From the NCBI GenBank assembly GCA_036558745.1, contig DATBEZ010000116.1, positions 31,106 to 95,105 of the forward strand: a stretch of 64,000 nucleotides of DNA. Reading direction: 5' to 3'. The position numbers and the translations under genes are program-made. Positions 15,891 through 24,369 of this stretch are shown one piece after another (the stretch's first letter is position 1; each line of letters starts with the position of its first letter). The notes beneath the pieces are model-generated. The model was not told the DNA's origin. It saw only the letters and a program-made list of their open reading frames with translations, and searched no databases. This DNA comes from JAMXLJ01 sp036558745. Lineage in GTDB: Bacteria; Actinomycetota; Acidimicrobiia; IMCC26256; JAMXLJ01.

Positions 15891-17540
15891 ATGAGCGAGA
15901 CCGTCGCCGGATCGATCGCCTCCGGGCGGGCCGCACTGCGGGCGGGTGATGCGACGGCCGCCCGGTCCGCCTTCGGCGCCGTCATCGCCGTCGCACCCGA
16001 CGACGGCGACGCGCTCGAGGGCATGGCCCGTGCCGACTATCTCGACCTCGACTACTCGGGCGCGATCGAACACTGGACGAGCGCCTACGCGTCGCACCGG
16101 GCGACCGGCGACCACGTGGGCGCGGTACGGGTCGCGCGCATGCTGGCGTTCATCTACGGCGCCGTCGTCGGCGACGCCGCCGTCATGGGCGGCTGGCTCG
16201 CCCGTGCACAGACACTCCTGAACCACGCGGGTGACACACCCGAGGCGGGCTGGGTCGCGCTCAACGTCGCGATGTTCGAAGGGGATCGTCCCCGCAAGGA
16301 GCAACAGTTCCGCGACGCGCTCGCGGTTGCGCGCCGCTTCGGCGACACCGACCTCGAGGTGGCCGCGCTCGCGTACCTCGGAGCCAGCCTCGTCCACGCC
16401 GATCGGGTCGACGAGGGCATGATGCTCCTCGACGAGGCGCTCGCCGCGGTCGCGGGGCGAGAGGTCGACAACTTCCAGGTGGTCGAGGAGACCTTCTGCC
16501 AGCTGTTCTCGGCCTGTGAGCACGCTCACGACGTCGCGCGCGCCGAGCAGTGGATGCGCATCGGCGACGAGATCGCGACACGGCGTCGCCTCCCGGCGGT
16601 GTCGGCGTTCTGCCGGACGCACTACGGGGGGCTGCTCACGGTAGCGGGGCGCTGGCCCGAAGCCGACGCCGCGCTCAGCGAGGCGGTTCGGCTCTGGGCG
16701 CTGGGCTTCCGCGCGTTGCGCGGCGGTGCGCTCGTGCGACTCGCCGACCTGCGCGTGCGTCAGGGTCGCTTCGAGGAGGCCGAGCAGTTGCTTGCGGGGC
16801 TGGAGGACGCTCCCGAGGCGGCACGACCGCTCGCCGCCATCCGTCTCGCCACGGGTCGGACCGAGCTCGCACGCGACATCATCGAGCGCGCGCTCGTCGG
16901 CATCGAACCGACGAGCCCCGCCGCGGCGCCGTTGAACGCGCTGCTCGTCGACGTGCTCCTCGAAGCCGGGTGCATCGACGAGGCGGCCGCGACCGCCGAG
17001 CTGCTCGCGACGTGCGCGCGCCACCATCCCATTCCCTATCTCAGCGCGGTGGCGGCGCTCGCGCGCGGCCGGGTGTGCCTCGCCACGGGCACCGGTGACC
17101 CCCGCGCCTGCCTGCGCGAGGCACTCGCAGGCTTCGGGCGCGCGCAGATGCCCATGGAGCTGGCCCGTGCGCGCGTCGACCTGGCCCAGGCGCTGCTCAC
17201 GGACCGTCCCGACGTCGCGGTCGCGGAGGCGCGCGCCGCACTGGACGAATTCGAGCGGCTCCAGGCGGCGCGCGACGCCGATGCCGCTGCGGCACTGCTG
17301 CGGACGCTCGGCACGCGGACTGCGCCGGGCGGGCGGGTGAGCGGGCCTCTGACCAAGCGGGAGGTCGAGGTGCTCGACCTGCTCGGCCATGGGCTCTCGA
17401 ACCGGGAGATCTCCGACCGGTTGTACATCAGCCGCAAGACGGTCGAGCACCACGTCGGCAACATCCTGGCGAAGCTCGGCCTGCGCGGCCGGGCCGAGGC
17501 CGCGGCCTACGCGGCCCGGGCGAAACCAGCCGGCGAATAG
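15891..17540 (+). CDS. LuxR-type regulator with a TPR-like N-terminal region
   Basis: 549 residues. Residues 1-470 are alpha-helical repeats of the TPR kind (LEGMARADYLDLDYSGAIEH, VEGAVRVARMLAFIYG-like units). The C-terminal 65 residues are a LuxR/NarL HTH: LTKREVEVLDLLGHGLSNRE, ISDRLYISRKTVEHHVGNIL and AKLGLRGRAEAAAYA. There is no AAA ATPase domain, unlike the larger LuxR proteins. It ends 71 bp before the flavin monooxygenase on the same strand and may regulate it. No ribosome site is obvious at the ATG. Confidence 0.85.
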   Translation: MSETVAGSIASGRAALRAGDATAARSAFGAVIAVAPDDGDALEGMARADYLDLDYSGAIEHWTSAYASHRATGDHVGAVRVARMLAFIYGAVVGDAAVMGGWLARAQTLLNHAGDTPEAGWVALNVAMFEGDRPRKEQQFRDALAVARRFGDTDLEVAALAYLGASLVHADRVDEGMMLLDEALAAVAGREVDNFQVVEETFCQLFSACEHAHDVARAEQWMRIGDEIATRRRLPAVSAFCRTHYGGLLTVAGRWPEADAALSEAVRLWALGFRALRGGALVRLADLRVRQGRFEEAEQLLAGLEDAPEAARPLAAIRLATGRTELARDIIERALVGIEPTSPAAAPLNALLVDVLLEAGCIDEAAATAELLATCARHHPIPYLSAVAALARGRVCLATGTGDPRACLREALAGFGRAQMPMELARARVDLAQALLTDRPDVAVAEARAALDEFERLQAARDADAAAALLRTLGTRTAPGGRVSGPLTKREVEVLDLLGHGLSNREISDRLYISRKTVEHHVGNILAKLGLRGRAEAAAYAARAKPAGE

Positions 17541-17611
17541 GGGATCTCCCCGATACCCGGTGGGTCCGTCCCCGTCATCCTCCGACCATGACCAGTCGGA
17601 GGGGGCGAGAC

Positions 17612-18835
17612 GTGACGAACGCATACGACGCGATCGTGGTGGGTGCGCGCTGCGCGGGCGCACCGACCGCCATGTTGCTGGCGCGCAGGGGCTACCGCGT
17701 GCTGCTCGTGGACCGGTCCACGTTCCCGAGCGACACGGTGTCGACACATCTGGTCCACGCGCCGGGTGTCGCCGCGCTCGCGCGATGGAACCTCTTGGAT
17801 CGGGTCGTCGCGAGTGGCTGCCCACCCATCGGGACGTACTCGTTCGATTTCGGTCCGGTCACGATCACCGGTTCGCCGCGACCGGCCGGCAGCGTGCGCA
17901 CCGGGTACGCGCCCCGCCGGACCGTGCTCGACGCGATCCTCGTCGACGGTGCTGCCGACGCGGGCGTGGAGGTGCGCGAGGGCTTCACGGTCGACGAGCT
18001 CGTGGTGGAGGACGGCGTCGTGACGGGCATCCGCGGCCGTACCAGCGGGGGAACGGAAGTCGTCGAGCGCGCGCGGGTCGTCGTCGGCGCCGACGGTCGC
18101 AACTCCCGGGTGGCGAAGGCAGTGCGACCGCACCAGTACCACGAGAAGCCGATGCTGCAGTGGAGCGCATACACCTACTGGAGCGGGCTCCCGATCGGCG
18201 GCATGGAGACCGTGATCCGTCCCGACCGGGGTTGGGGCGCGTTCCCGACCAACGACGGCCTCACGCTGGTCGTCGTCGGGTGGCCGTACGCGGAGGCATC
18301 GGCCTACAAGACCGACGTCGAGGCGAACTATCTCAAGACACTGGAGCTCGCCCCGGAGTTCGCGGAGCGCGTTCGGGCAGCAACCCGTGAGACGCGCTTC
18401 TCGGGAGGATCGGTGGAGAACTACTTCCGCACGCCGTTCGGGCCGGGCTGGGCACTCGTCGGCGACGCGGGGTACGAGCGTGACCCGATCACGGCGCAGG
18501 GGATCAGCGATGCGTTTCGCGATGCGGAGCTGTGCGCGAACGCGCTGGACGAGGCGCTCGACGGGCGGCGACCGTTCGACGCCGTCATGTCCGACTATCA
18601 GCAGACGCGTGACGCGGCCGTGTTGCCGATGTACGAGTTCACGACCCAACTGGCAACGCTGGAACCACCGCCCCCCGAGGTGCAGCAACTCCTCGGTGCC
18701 ATCCACGGAGATCCCGAGGCGATGGACGCGTTCGTGAGTGTCGTCGCGGGCACGATGTCGCCCGTCGAGTTCTTCGATCCGGACCGCATCGAACGGACGA
18801 TGGCGAACGCAGTATCGCGCGCGCCGGCTCGATGA
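17612..18835 (+). CDS. FAD-dependent monooxygenase/geranylgeranyl-reductase-like flavoprotein
   Basis: 407 residues. FAD motifs of the PHBH fold are present: YDAIVVGARCAGAPTAM, then VVVGADGRNSRVAKA (DG motif) and WALVGDAGYERDPITAQGIS (GD motif). The start at GTG 17612 is preferred because GGAGGGGG lies 7 bp before it, whereas the ATG at 17588 has none. The family hydroxylates aromatic or isoprenoid compounds or reduces isoprenoid chains; the substrate is unknown. Upstream is the LuxR regulator. Confidence 0.85.
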   Translation: MTNAYDAIVVGARCAGAPTAMLLARRGYRVLLVDRSTFPSDTVSTHLVHAPGVAALARWNLLDRVVASGCPPIGTYSFDFGPVTITGSPRPAGSVRTGYAPRRTVLDAILVDGAADAGVEVREGFTVDELVVEDGVVTGIRGRTSGGTEVVERARVVVGADGRNSRVAKAVRPHQYHEKPMLQWSAYTYWSGLPIGGMETVIRPDRGWGAFPTNDGLTLVVVGWPYAEASAYKTDVEANYLKTLELAPEFAERVRAATRETRFSGGSVENYFRTPFGPGWALVGDAGYERDPITAQGISDAFRDAELCANALDEALDGRRPFDAVMSDYQQTRDAAVLPMYEFTTQLATLEPPPPEVQQLLGAIHGDPEAMDAFVSVVAGTMSPVEFFDPDRIERTMANAVSRAPAR

Positions 18836-18854
18836 GATCGACAAGACTGGGTTC

Positions 18855-19418
18855 GTGCCGGGCGCCGATGGCGAGCTTCCTGCGGGGTCGTTTTCATCGT
18901 GGCTGTCGGACATGACCCGCGCGCTGCGCGGGGAGGTCGCCGCCGACGTGCCGTGCGGGACGTGCTCGGCGTGCTGCACGTCGTCGCAGTTCGTCCACAT
19001 CGAACCGGACGAGATCGACACGCTCGCGCACGTTCCCGCCGCGCTGCGGTTCCCCGCGCCCGGCCTACCGGCCGGTCACGTCGTGCTCGGCTACGACGGC
19101 CGCGGGCACTGTCCGATGCTCGTGGACGGTCGCTGCTCGATCTACGACCATCGTCCGCGGACGTGCCGGACGTACGACTGCCGGGTGTTCACGGCTGCGG
19201 ACGTCGAGCCGGACGCCGACGGGATCGCCACCCGTGTGCGTCAGTGGCGCTTCGCGTACCCGACACCCGACGACCGAGCGCAGCACGATGCGGTACGGGC
19301 CGCGGCGGCGCGGCTGCGCGACGACAGCGAACCACGCTCCCCCGATGTCGTCCCTCGGAACGCGACCGAGCTCGCGCTGCGCGCGGTGGACGCCGTCGTC
19401 GCCGGCGAAGGCCCGTAG
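18855..19418 (+). CDS. YkgJ-type zinc/iron-chelating cysteine-cluster protein
   Basis: 187 residues from a GTG at 18855; the exact start is uncertain. Cysteine motifs are clear: CGTCSACCTSSQF at about residue 37, then CPMLVDGRCSIYDHRPRTC and RTYDCR. This is the CxxCxxCC plus CxxxxxxxC pattern of the YkgJ family, which likely binds a metal or an Fe-S cluster. The gene starts 19 bp after the monooxygenase stop and is convergent with the FMN reductase (2 bp between stops). Confidence 0.82.
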   Translation: MPGADGELPAGSFSSWLSDMTRALRGEVAADVPCGTCSACCTSSQFVHIEPDEIDTLAHVPAALRFPAPGLPAGHVVLGYDGRGHCPMLVDGRCSIYDHRPRTCRTYDCRVFTAADVEPDADGIATRVRQWRFAYPTPDDRAQHDAVRAAAARLRDDSEPRSPDVVPRNATELALRAVDAVVAGEGP

Positions 19419-19420
19419 CG

Positions 19421-19948
19421 TCAGGCGACGCCGGCGCAGGGTCCGGTCGTCACGACCTCGAGGAGGCGCGTCAGCACGTGCTCGGCACGCGCCGGGAGCT
19501 CGTCGTCGGAACCACCGCGTGGGACCGCGACCGTGAACGAGTCACAGACGCGCGCGCCCTGCATGCCGACCGTCCGCTCGACCCAGTCGCGTGCGCCCGC
19601 GCCGCGCTCCTGGCTCGGCGCCGCGCTCAGGATCACCACCGACTTGCCGTAGAGATCGCCCGAGCCCACCAACCAGTCGAGCGCGTTCTTCAACGAACCC
19701 GGCATCCCGCCCGCGTACTCCGGGGTCGCGATCACGACGACGTCCACAGCACCGATCGCGGCGCGCAGCGCGCTCACACCGGGCGGAACCGGCTCCGTGT
19801 CACGTTCCGGGCTGAAGTGCGGGATGTCGTCGATCGGCGCGGCCAGCGTCATGTCGTCAGGCGGCGCGACGGCGCGCGCGATGAGCTGCAGGAGCGCCGT
19901 GTTCGACGACGCCGGGTTCAGGCTGCCCGAGATCCCCAAGATCCTCAT
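19421..19948 (-). CDS. NADPH-dependent FMN reductase
   Basis: 175 residues. The flavodoxin-like fold is shown by ILGISGSLNPASSNTALLQ, VVVIATPEYAGGMPGSLKNA and LDWLVGSGDLYGKSVVILSA. These are the phosphate loop and the NADPH/FMN-binding YxGxxPxxLKNxxDW motif of the family (azoreductase/chromate-reductase type). It probably supplies reduced flavin or reduces quinones. It is separated from the PIG-L gene by 57 bp on the same strand and may belong to that operon's end. Confidence 0.9.
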   Translation of the reverse strand: MRILGISGSLNPASSNTALLQLIARAVAPPDDMTLAAPIDDIPHFSPERDTEPVPPGVSALRAAIGAVDVVVIATPEYAGGMPGSLKNALDWLVGSGDLYGKSVVILSAAPSQERGAGARDWVERTVGMQGARVCDSFTVAVPRGGSDDELPARAEHVLTRLLEVVTTGPCAGVA

Positions 19949-20005
19949 GGGGCGGTCAACCGCGCGACACCACGTCTGCTTCCCGAGGTCTCGGTCCGGC
20001 GGAGA

Positions 20006-20782
20006 TCAGGGACGGCGCTCGGCCCGGCGGAACGTCTCGCTCCTCCACCACGACCGGTACGTCTCCTCGCCCACGACCTCGGCGAGCCCGGTGGTCTGGC
20101 TCGCGTGGGCGGCCAGGGCCCGCCGCTTGCGGGCCACCTCCCGCTCGTCGAGCTCGACGCGCAGCGCGACGTCGGCCTCTGCGCACCCGACGGGCCGGTG
20201 GTCGCCGAACAGTCCGATCCGCTCGTGGAGCGGTCGGTACCGCTCGAGGAACTCGTCCGTCATCACCGCGTAGAGGAGCTCGCCGGTCCCGAGGCGCCGC
20301 CATGCATCGGTCGTCCACCGGTGGACGGCGAGGTGATCGGGATGGCCGGTGATGCCGCCCTCGTCGAACGTGACGATGACGTCCGGCCGGAAGATCTCGA
20401 TCATGCCCGCGATCTCCGCGACCCCGCGCTCGTGCGGGATGTCCGCGCAGCCGCCGTCGGGATGCCCGAGGATGTGCAATGCGTCGACGCGGGCGATGCG
20501 CAGGCTCGCGCGCAACTCGTCCTCGCGCAGACGCTCGAACACGGATTGCGGGCGCGTGTCGTCGTCCGGTCTCCCGAGCTCACCGCGCGTCGCAGTGACG
20601 CACGTGACCCGTCCGCCAGTGTGCGCGACGCGCGCCATCAACCCGGCGCTCAGGTACGCCTCGTCGTCGGGGTGTGCCCACACGCCGAGCAGACGCACGG
20701 GCAGCCGGTCGCGGACGCGCGCGACAGGGTCGGTCGCGTCGTCAGCAGCGAACGCGCCACCCGTGATCGGTTCCGCGGTCAC
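20006..20782 (-). CDS. PIG-L family deacetylase (LmbE/MshB-like)
   Basis: 258 residues from a GTG at 20782. The zinc motif AHPDDEA lies at about residue 36, followed by GGRVTCVTATRGELG, ILGHPDGGCADIP and TFDEGGITGHPDH, with the metal histidine of the GHPDH motif. Members deacetylate N-acetylglucosamine conjugates, for example MshB in mycothiol synthesis and Mca in mycothiol-conjugate cleavage. The GTG overlaps the azlD stop (GTGA). Its place in an operon with OsmC and a flavin monooxygenase would fit low-molecular-weight thiol metabolism, but that is inference. Confidence 0.87.
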   Translation of the reverse strand: MTAEPITGGAFAADDATDPVARVRDRLPVRLLGVWAHPDDEAYLSAGLMARVAHTGGRVTCVTATRGELGRPDDDTRPQSVFERLREDELRASLRIARVDALHILGHPDGGCADIPHERGVAEIAGMIEIFRPDVIVTFDEGGITGHPDHLAVHRWTTDAWRRLGTGELLYAVMTDEFLERYRPLHERIGLFGDHRPVGCAEADVALRVELDEREVARKRRALAAHASQTTGLAEVVGEETYRSWWRSETFRRAERRP

Positions 20783-21093
20783 GACGCCACCGCCGCGACG
20801 AGCAGCGCAACGGGCAGGCCTACGAGCAGCGCGTGCGCCGCGTTGTGGGTCCGGCGGACGACCGCCGCGGCGAGCACCACGGCGAGGAGGTCTCCCAGTG
20901 CAGGTGCGCGCACGGAATGCGCGGAGGTGAACAGGGACCCGGTCACGACCGCGGCGAGCACCGCCGGTGCGCCGAAGCGGAGGCGGGCGGCCACACGATC
21001 CGGCAACGGACGCCGGTCGAGCGCGAACACCATCGAGACCCGCAGCAGGTACGTGCACAAGGCCGCGCCGAGGATGACGAGCCAGGTGGTCAC
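20779..21093 (-). CDS. azlD: AzlD-type branched-chain amino-acid exporter subunit
   Basis: 104 residues from a GTG at 21093. Three to four hydrophobic helices with the AzlD pattern: TTWLVILGAALCTYLLRVSM, APAVLAAVVTGSLF, LLAVVLAAAVVRRTHNA and a C-terminal VGLPVALLVAAV. AzlD is the small partner of AzlC in amino-acid efflux (azaleucine resistance). The start overlaps the azlC stop and the stop overlaps the PIG-L start, both GTGA. Confidence 0.87.
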   Translation of the reverse strand: MTTWLVILGAALCTYLLRVSMVFALDRRPLPDRVAARLRFGAPAVLAAVVTGSLFTSAHSVRAPALGDLLAVVLAAAVVRRTHNAAHALLVGLPVALLVAAVAS

Positions 21094-21851
21094 GACGGCC
21101 TCCGATCGACGAGGCCTCCCACGAGCACGCCGAGCACGATGGCGGCGAGGAGACCGAGGTGGCTCGGGATCACGGGTCCGGCGAGCGCAGCGGCGCCGGC
21201 GACCAGCGCGGCGACGAGCGCCGCGCGGTCCTTCACGGTTGCGGCGAGCAGCCCGACGAACGCGAGCGGCGCCGCGATCTGCAGCAGCTCCGGTGACGGG
21301 ATCGACGCCGCGAACAGCGTTGCAATCCCCTGCGTCGTCACCCAGCCGACGGCGAGCACCATCGCCCCGCCGACGTAGTACGCGCGTCGTTGCGCGCGGT
21401 CGAGATCGCCGGCGGCGAAGCGCTCGGTGCACACGACGTAGAGCTGGTCCACGAGCGGGAACGCGAGCCAGAGCCGACGCCGGCGAGGCTCGTGGCGGAA
21501 CCACTCGGCCAGCGCGGCGGAGTACAGCACGAACCGGCTGTTGATCAGCACGACCGTGCCGACGATGACGAGCGGTGCGACGCCCTTGTCGAGCAGCTCC
21601 ACCGCGGTGAGCTGCGCGATCCCTCCGAAGAGCAGCAACGACCCTGCCCAGCCTGCGAGGTGGTCGATCGCGGCCCGGTGCACCGTGACGCCGATCACAA
21701 CTGCGAACGGAAGGATGCCGAGCAGCAGCGGCAGCATGTCCCGCGCGCCGGCGAGAGCAGCGCCCCGACTCCCGGTACGCGTCGCGGTGCGGCGCTCGGC
21801 CGCCTCGGTGACGACGGGACCGGCGTCGACGGTCGCTTCGATCGTGCTCAT
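21090..21851 (-). CDS. azlC: AzlC-type branched-chain amino-acid exporter
   Basis: 253 residues from the ATG at 21851. The family segments are DMLPLLLGILPFAVVIGVTV, LLFGGIAQLTAVELLDKG and NSRFVLYSAALAEWFRHEP, followed by several C-terminal helices. The first 30 residues are a polar leader (EATVDAGPVVTEAAE). With AzlD it exports branched-chain or similar amino acids across the inner membrane. The ATG overlaps the NTF2-like stop (ATGA), and a heptamer array that may act as operator lies 34-62 bp before it. Confidence 0.9.
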   Translation of the reverse strand: MSTIEATVDAGPVVTEAAERRTATRTGSRGAALAGARDMLPLLLGILPFAVVIGVTVHRAAIDHLAGWAGSLLLFGGIAQLTAVELLDKGVAPLVIVGTVVLINSRFVLYSAALAEWFRHEPRRRRLWLAFPLVDQLYVVCTERFAAGDLDRAQRRAYYVGGAMVLAVGWVTTQGIATLFAASIPSPELLQIAAPLAFVGLLAATVKDRAALVAALVAGAAALAGPVIPSHLGLLAAIVLGVLVGGLVDRRPS

Positions 21852-22291
21852 GGACGACAGCGTCCTCCGTCGGGGGCCGTGACACTTGGAGACGGCCTGA
21901 AGGTCTCGTGAAGTCGCCCGCCGAGGGCGATGAAGCCGGTGCAGCTCAGGTCGAGGCGCCGGACGTGGCCGTCGGCGACGCGGCAGAACCCCACCTGCTC
22001 GACGCGGTGCCAGGTCTCGGGTGCCCACTCCGGGAGGAGCTCGACCTCCCATCCCACCCGCGCTCGCGCCCCACCCGTCTCGACGTGCTCCACCCACGTC
22101 GGGACGAATGCCGACGCGCCCGTGAACCAGCCGACGATCGTGTCGAGCGCGTCACCCGCGGTGTGGTGCTCGACGATGCCGCGCGGCAGCAGCGCGCGCA
22201 GCCAGACGTCGGGCGAGAGGCAGCGGCCGAGGCCGTCCCAGTCCCGCATGACGATCGCGTCCACGAGCAGCCGGGACGGGGAGACGCTCAT
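21848..22291 (-). CDS. NTF2-like/SnoaL-type protein
   Basis: 147 residues from the ATG at 22291. The pattern LVDAIVMRDWDGLGRCLSPD and WLRALLPRGIVEHHTAGDAL, then the beta-strands WEVELLPEWAPETWHRVEQV and GHVRRLDLSCTGFIAL, is the cone-shaped NTF2 fold used by SnoaL-type isomerases and by non-catalytic binding proteins. No catalytic set can be assigned. It overlaps its neighbours on both sides by ATGA. A start six codons earlier at 22309 is possible. Confidence 0.72.
   Translation of the reverse strand: MSVSPSRLLVDAIVMRDWDGLGRCLSPDVWLRALLPRGIVEHHTAGDALDTIVGWFTGASAFVPTWVEHVETGGARARVGWEVELLPEWAPETWHRVEQVGFCRVADGHVRRLDLSCTGFIALGGRLHETFRPSPSVTAPDGGRCRP
21885..21913 (-). promoter_or_regulatory. Three heptamer direct repeats at 11-bp steps, upstream of azlC
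   Basis: Read on the minus strand toward azlC the units are CTTCACG, CTTCAGG and CTCCAAG, beginning every 11 bp and ending 34 bp before the azlC ATG. The same layout, with the same gene-proximal CTCCAAG, occurs before osmC and the divergent gene at 24370. Direct heptamers at an 11-bp step are the binding-site geometry of OmpR-family and SARP regulators. The copy is inside the NTF2-like coding sequence, so codon constraints could partly explain it. Confidence 0.5.
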
Positions 22292-23532
22292 GCCCCGACG
22301 CCTTCGCACGCGTGACGTCCACAGATGTGCTCGACGACGAAGCGCGCATCACGACCGACCCCGCCGATGAAGTTCGAGTCGCGGTGGTGCTGGAACCGCA
22401 GCCCGAGCACGTAGAGCCCGCGCACGGGCGTGACGCCGCGGCGCTGGCGGATCTCGCCGTGCGCGTCGAGTACGGGCACGCGCAGCCACGGGTACGACCG
22501 GCGGAAGCCGGTCGCCCACACCACCGTCGAGACGCCGAGCTGGACCAGGTCCAGCTCGGTCGGGACTCCGCGCAGCCGGATCCGTCGCGGCCGCTCGGGC
22601 GGCTCGAACTCCGCGGAGCAACCCGAGTCGTCGATGTGGCGGTCGATCGTCTCCAGCGTGCGGTTCATCCGCTCGTCCGAACGGGCGAGACTGACCTTCA
22701 GGTCGTCGCCGAAGTGCGCGCGGCGCCCGTCGGTGCCGAGCAGGCGGCCGGCGACGCGCACACCGCGGTCGCTCAGCACGCCGAGGTCGAGCGTGTCGTG
22801 CGTCGGTCGTCCCACGAGCTGCAAGGACGGCGCGCGACGCGCCGCTTCGGGTTCCGGCGTCTCGTCGATGGTGGCGTCGAGGACGCCCGCGCGCGCCATC
22901 CACCAGAACACGTCCATGCCGCGGTAGGTGCGCGGCATGCGGGTGTGGTTCCCGGCCGCGATCACGACGTCGCGCCCGGCGCGGCGCAGCTCGTCGGCAA
23001 CCTGCACGCCACTCGCGGAGGCGCCCACCACGAGCACGCCGCCCGCGGGGAGCTGGTCGGGGTTGCGGTACCGGCTCGTGGGCAGCTGGTACGTCCGGGA
23101 CGCGAAGTCCCGCGCGATCGCCGGGACACGCGGGTGCATCGCGTCACCCGTCGCGATCACGACGTGGTCGGCCCGCCACGCGCCTCCGTCGGAGACGACG
23201 ACGAAGCCGTCCGACGTCGCGCGCACCGACCGAACCGCGACGCCAATCTCGACCGGCGCCGCGAACGAGTGCGCGTACGCCTCGAACGAGGCTACGAGCT
23301 CGGACGCACCCATGTAGCCGTCCGGGTCAGGCCCGTCGTACTCCCATCCCGGCAGTCGCGTCATCCAGTTGGGGCTGAGGAGGCGCAACGAGTCCCATCG
23401 CTCGCTGCGCCACCTCTCCGCGAGACGGCCCCGGTCCAGCACGACGTGGTCGCGCCCGGCCCCGGTCAGGAGGCGGCTCGCAGCCAACCCGGCCTGGCCC
23501 GCGCCGATGACGACGGTGTCGATGCGCGGCAT
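22288..23532 (-). CDS. Flavin-containing monooxygenase-type NAD(P)/FAD oxidoreductase
   Basis: 414 residues from the ATG at 23532 behind GAGGAAGGG. FAD site VVIGAGQAGLAASRLL at the N-terminus; LLSPNWMTRLPGWEYDGPDP follows; a second dinucleotide site VLVVGASASGVQVADEL lies near residue 175 and WATGFRRSYPWL near 345. This is the layout of bacterial FMO/CzcO-like enzymes, which oxygenate N, S or carbonyl groups using NADPH. It follows osmC by 43 bp. Confidence 0.88.
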   Translation of the reverse strand: MPRIDTVVIGAGQAGLAASRLLTGAGRDHVVLDRGRLAERWRSERWDSLRLLSPNWMTRLPGWEYDGPDPDGYMGASELVASFEAYAHSFAAPVEIGVAVRSVRATSDGFVVVSDGGAWRADHVVIATGDAMHPRVPAIARDFASRTYQLPTSRYRNPDQLPAGGVLVVGASASGVQVADELRRAGRDVVIAAGNHTRMPRTYRGMDVFWWMARAGVLDATIDETPEPEAARRAPSLQLVGRPTHDTLDLGVLSDRGVRVAGRLLGTDGRRAHFGDDLKVSLARSDERMNRTLETIDRHIDDSGCSAEFEPPERPRRIRLRGVPTELDLVQLGVSTVVWATGFRRSYPWLRVPVLDAHGEIRQRRGVTPVRGLYVLGLRFQHHRDSNFIGGVGRDARFVVEHICGRHACEGVGA

Positions 23533-23575
23533 CGTGGTTACCCTTCCTCTGCTCGTGTCGCGTTTCGTGTCGTGC

Positions 23576-24154
23576 TCAGGACGGGGTCGTCGACGCGTCC
23601 ACATCGACCATCACGGGCACGCCGTTGGTGAGGACGTCGAAGACGGCCGAGCGGGCGCGGGCCTGCTCGACGATCTTTCGCAGCTGCTCGGGCGACCCGT
23701 TGCCGCGGATCTGGAAGCTGACCCGGATCTGCTCGTAGCCGTTGCGGACCTCGTCGGAGAGGCCGAGGATCCCCTGCAGGTCGACGTCGCCCTCGACGGT
23801 CGACTCGACCTCGGTGAGCTCGACGCCGCGGGCCGCGGCGATGTTGCCGATGCCGGCGGTCAGGCACGCCGCGAGCGCGGCGAGCAGGTGCTCGGCCGGT
23901 GTCGGGCCACGGTCCTGACCGACGAGCACCTTCGGGTGGTCGGCCTCGAGCACGAACGTCTTGTCGCGGTCCTGCTCCCGGCCCACGCCGTAGAAGCCGC
24001 CGACCGTGCTCATGCTGTTGGTGCCCGACACCCAGCGGTTCCGCACCCGGAAGCGGAACTGGGCCGCCACGGGCTGCTGGCGCACGGCGTCGATCGTGGC
24101 GAACAGCGTGGGGACGTCGACGCCGTTGCGCATCGGGGACGTGGTTGCGGTCAT
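23576..24154 (-). CDS. OsmC/Ohr family peroxide-detoxifying protein
   Basis: 192 residues, with GGAG before the ATG. The family segments are FRVRNRWVSGTNSMSTVGGF, ADHPKVLVGQDRGPTPAEHL and the active-site helix LLAALAACLTAGIGNIAAAR, with one cysteine, then EVESTVEGDVDLQGILGL. The first OsmC cysteine appears absent (VLVGQDRGPTPAEHL has none), while the second (LAACLTAG) is kept. It is the first gene of the operon reaching to PIG-L and is behind the heptamer array. Confidence 0.87.
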   Translation of the reverse strand: MTATTSPMRNGVDVPTLFATIDAVRQQPVAAQFRFRVRNRWVSGTNSMSTVGGFYGVGREQDRDKTFVLEADHPKVLVGQDRGPTPAEHLLAALAACLTAGIGNIAAARGVELTEVESTVEGDVDLQGILGLSDEVRNGYEQIRVSFQIRGNGSPEQLRKIVEQARARSAVFDVLTNGVPVMVDVDASTTPS

Positions 24155-24226
24155 GGGTGCTCCGTTCGGTGACGAGCCGGCGTCTCCGGCTCACCCGACG
24201 ATCATCCCGACCGAGGGGAGCGAAGC

Positions 24227-24300
24227 CTTGGAGCCGGCCTGGAGATCGTCTGAAGAACGGGCGCGCCCCGCCCCACCGGTTTCTCCAGACGGCCTCCAAG
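24227..24300. promoter_or_regulatory. Divergent heptamer-repeat arrays between osmC and the small gene at 24370
   Basis: Toward osmC (minus strand) the units CTTCAGA, CTCCAGG and CTCCAAG start every 11 bp (24227-24255). Toward 24370 (plus strand), CTCCAGA and CTCCAAG start at 24283 and 24294, again 11 bp apart. Both arrays end with CTCCAAG next to the gene they face. The osmC array ends 72 bp from its ATG and the other ends 70 bp from ATG 24370. The geometry is that of OmpR-type or SARP operators, and the azlC copy shares it. The regulator is not in this window. Confidence 0.6.
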
Positions 24301-24369
24301 CTCCCGACCAGCGGTTCTCGCATGGTGTGCACATCGCGGCGCGCTGTCGCCCGAGCGGAAGGAAGCGCC

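Noticed and set aside
14976..17825. A 949-residue open frame on the minus strand
   Set aside because: It is antisense to the topoisomerase, DUF1360 and LuxR genes, very rich in Arg, and has no domain signal.
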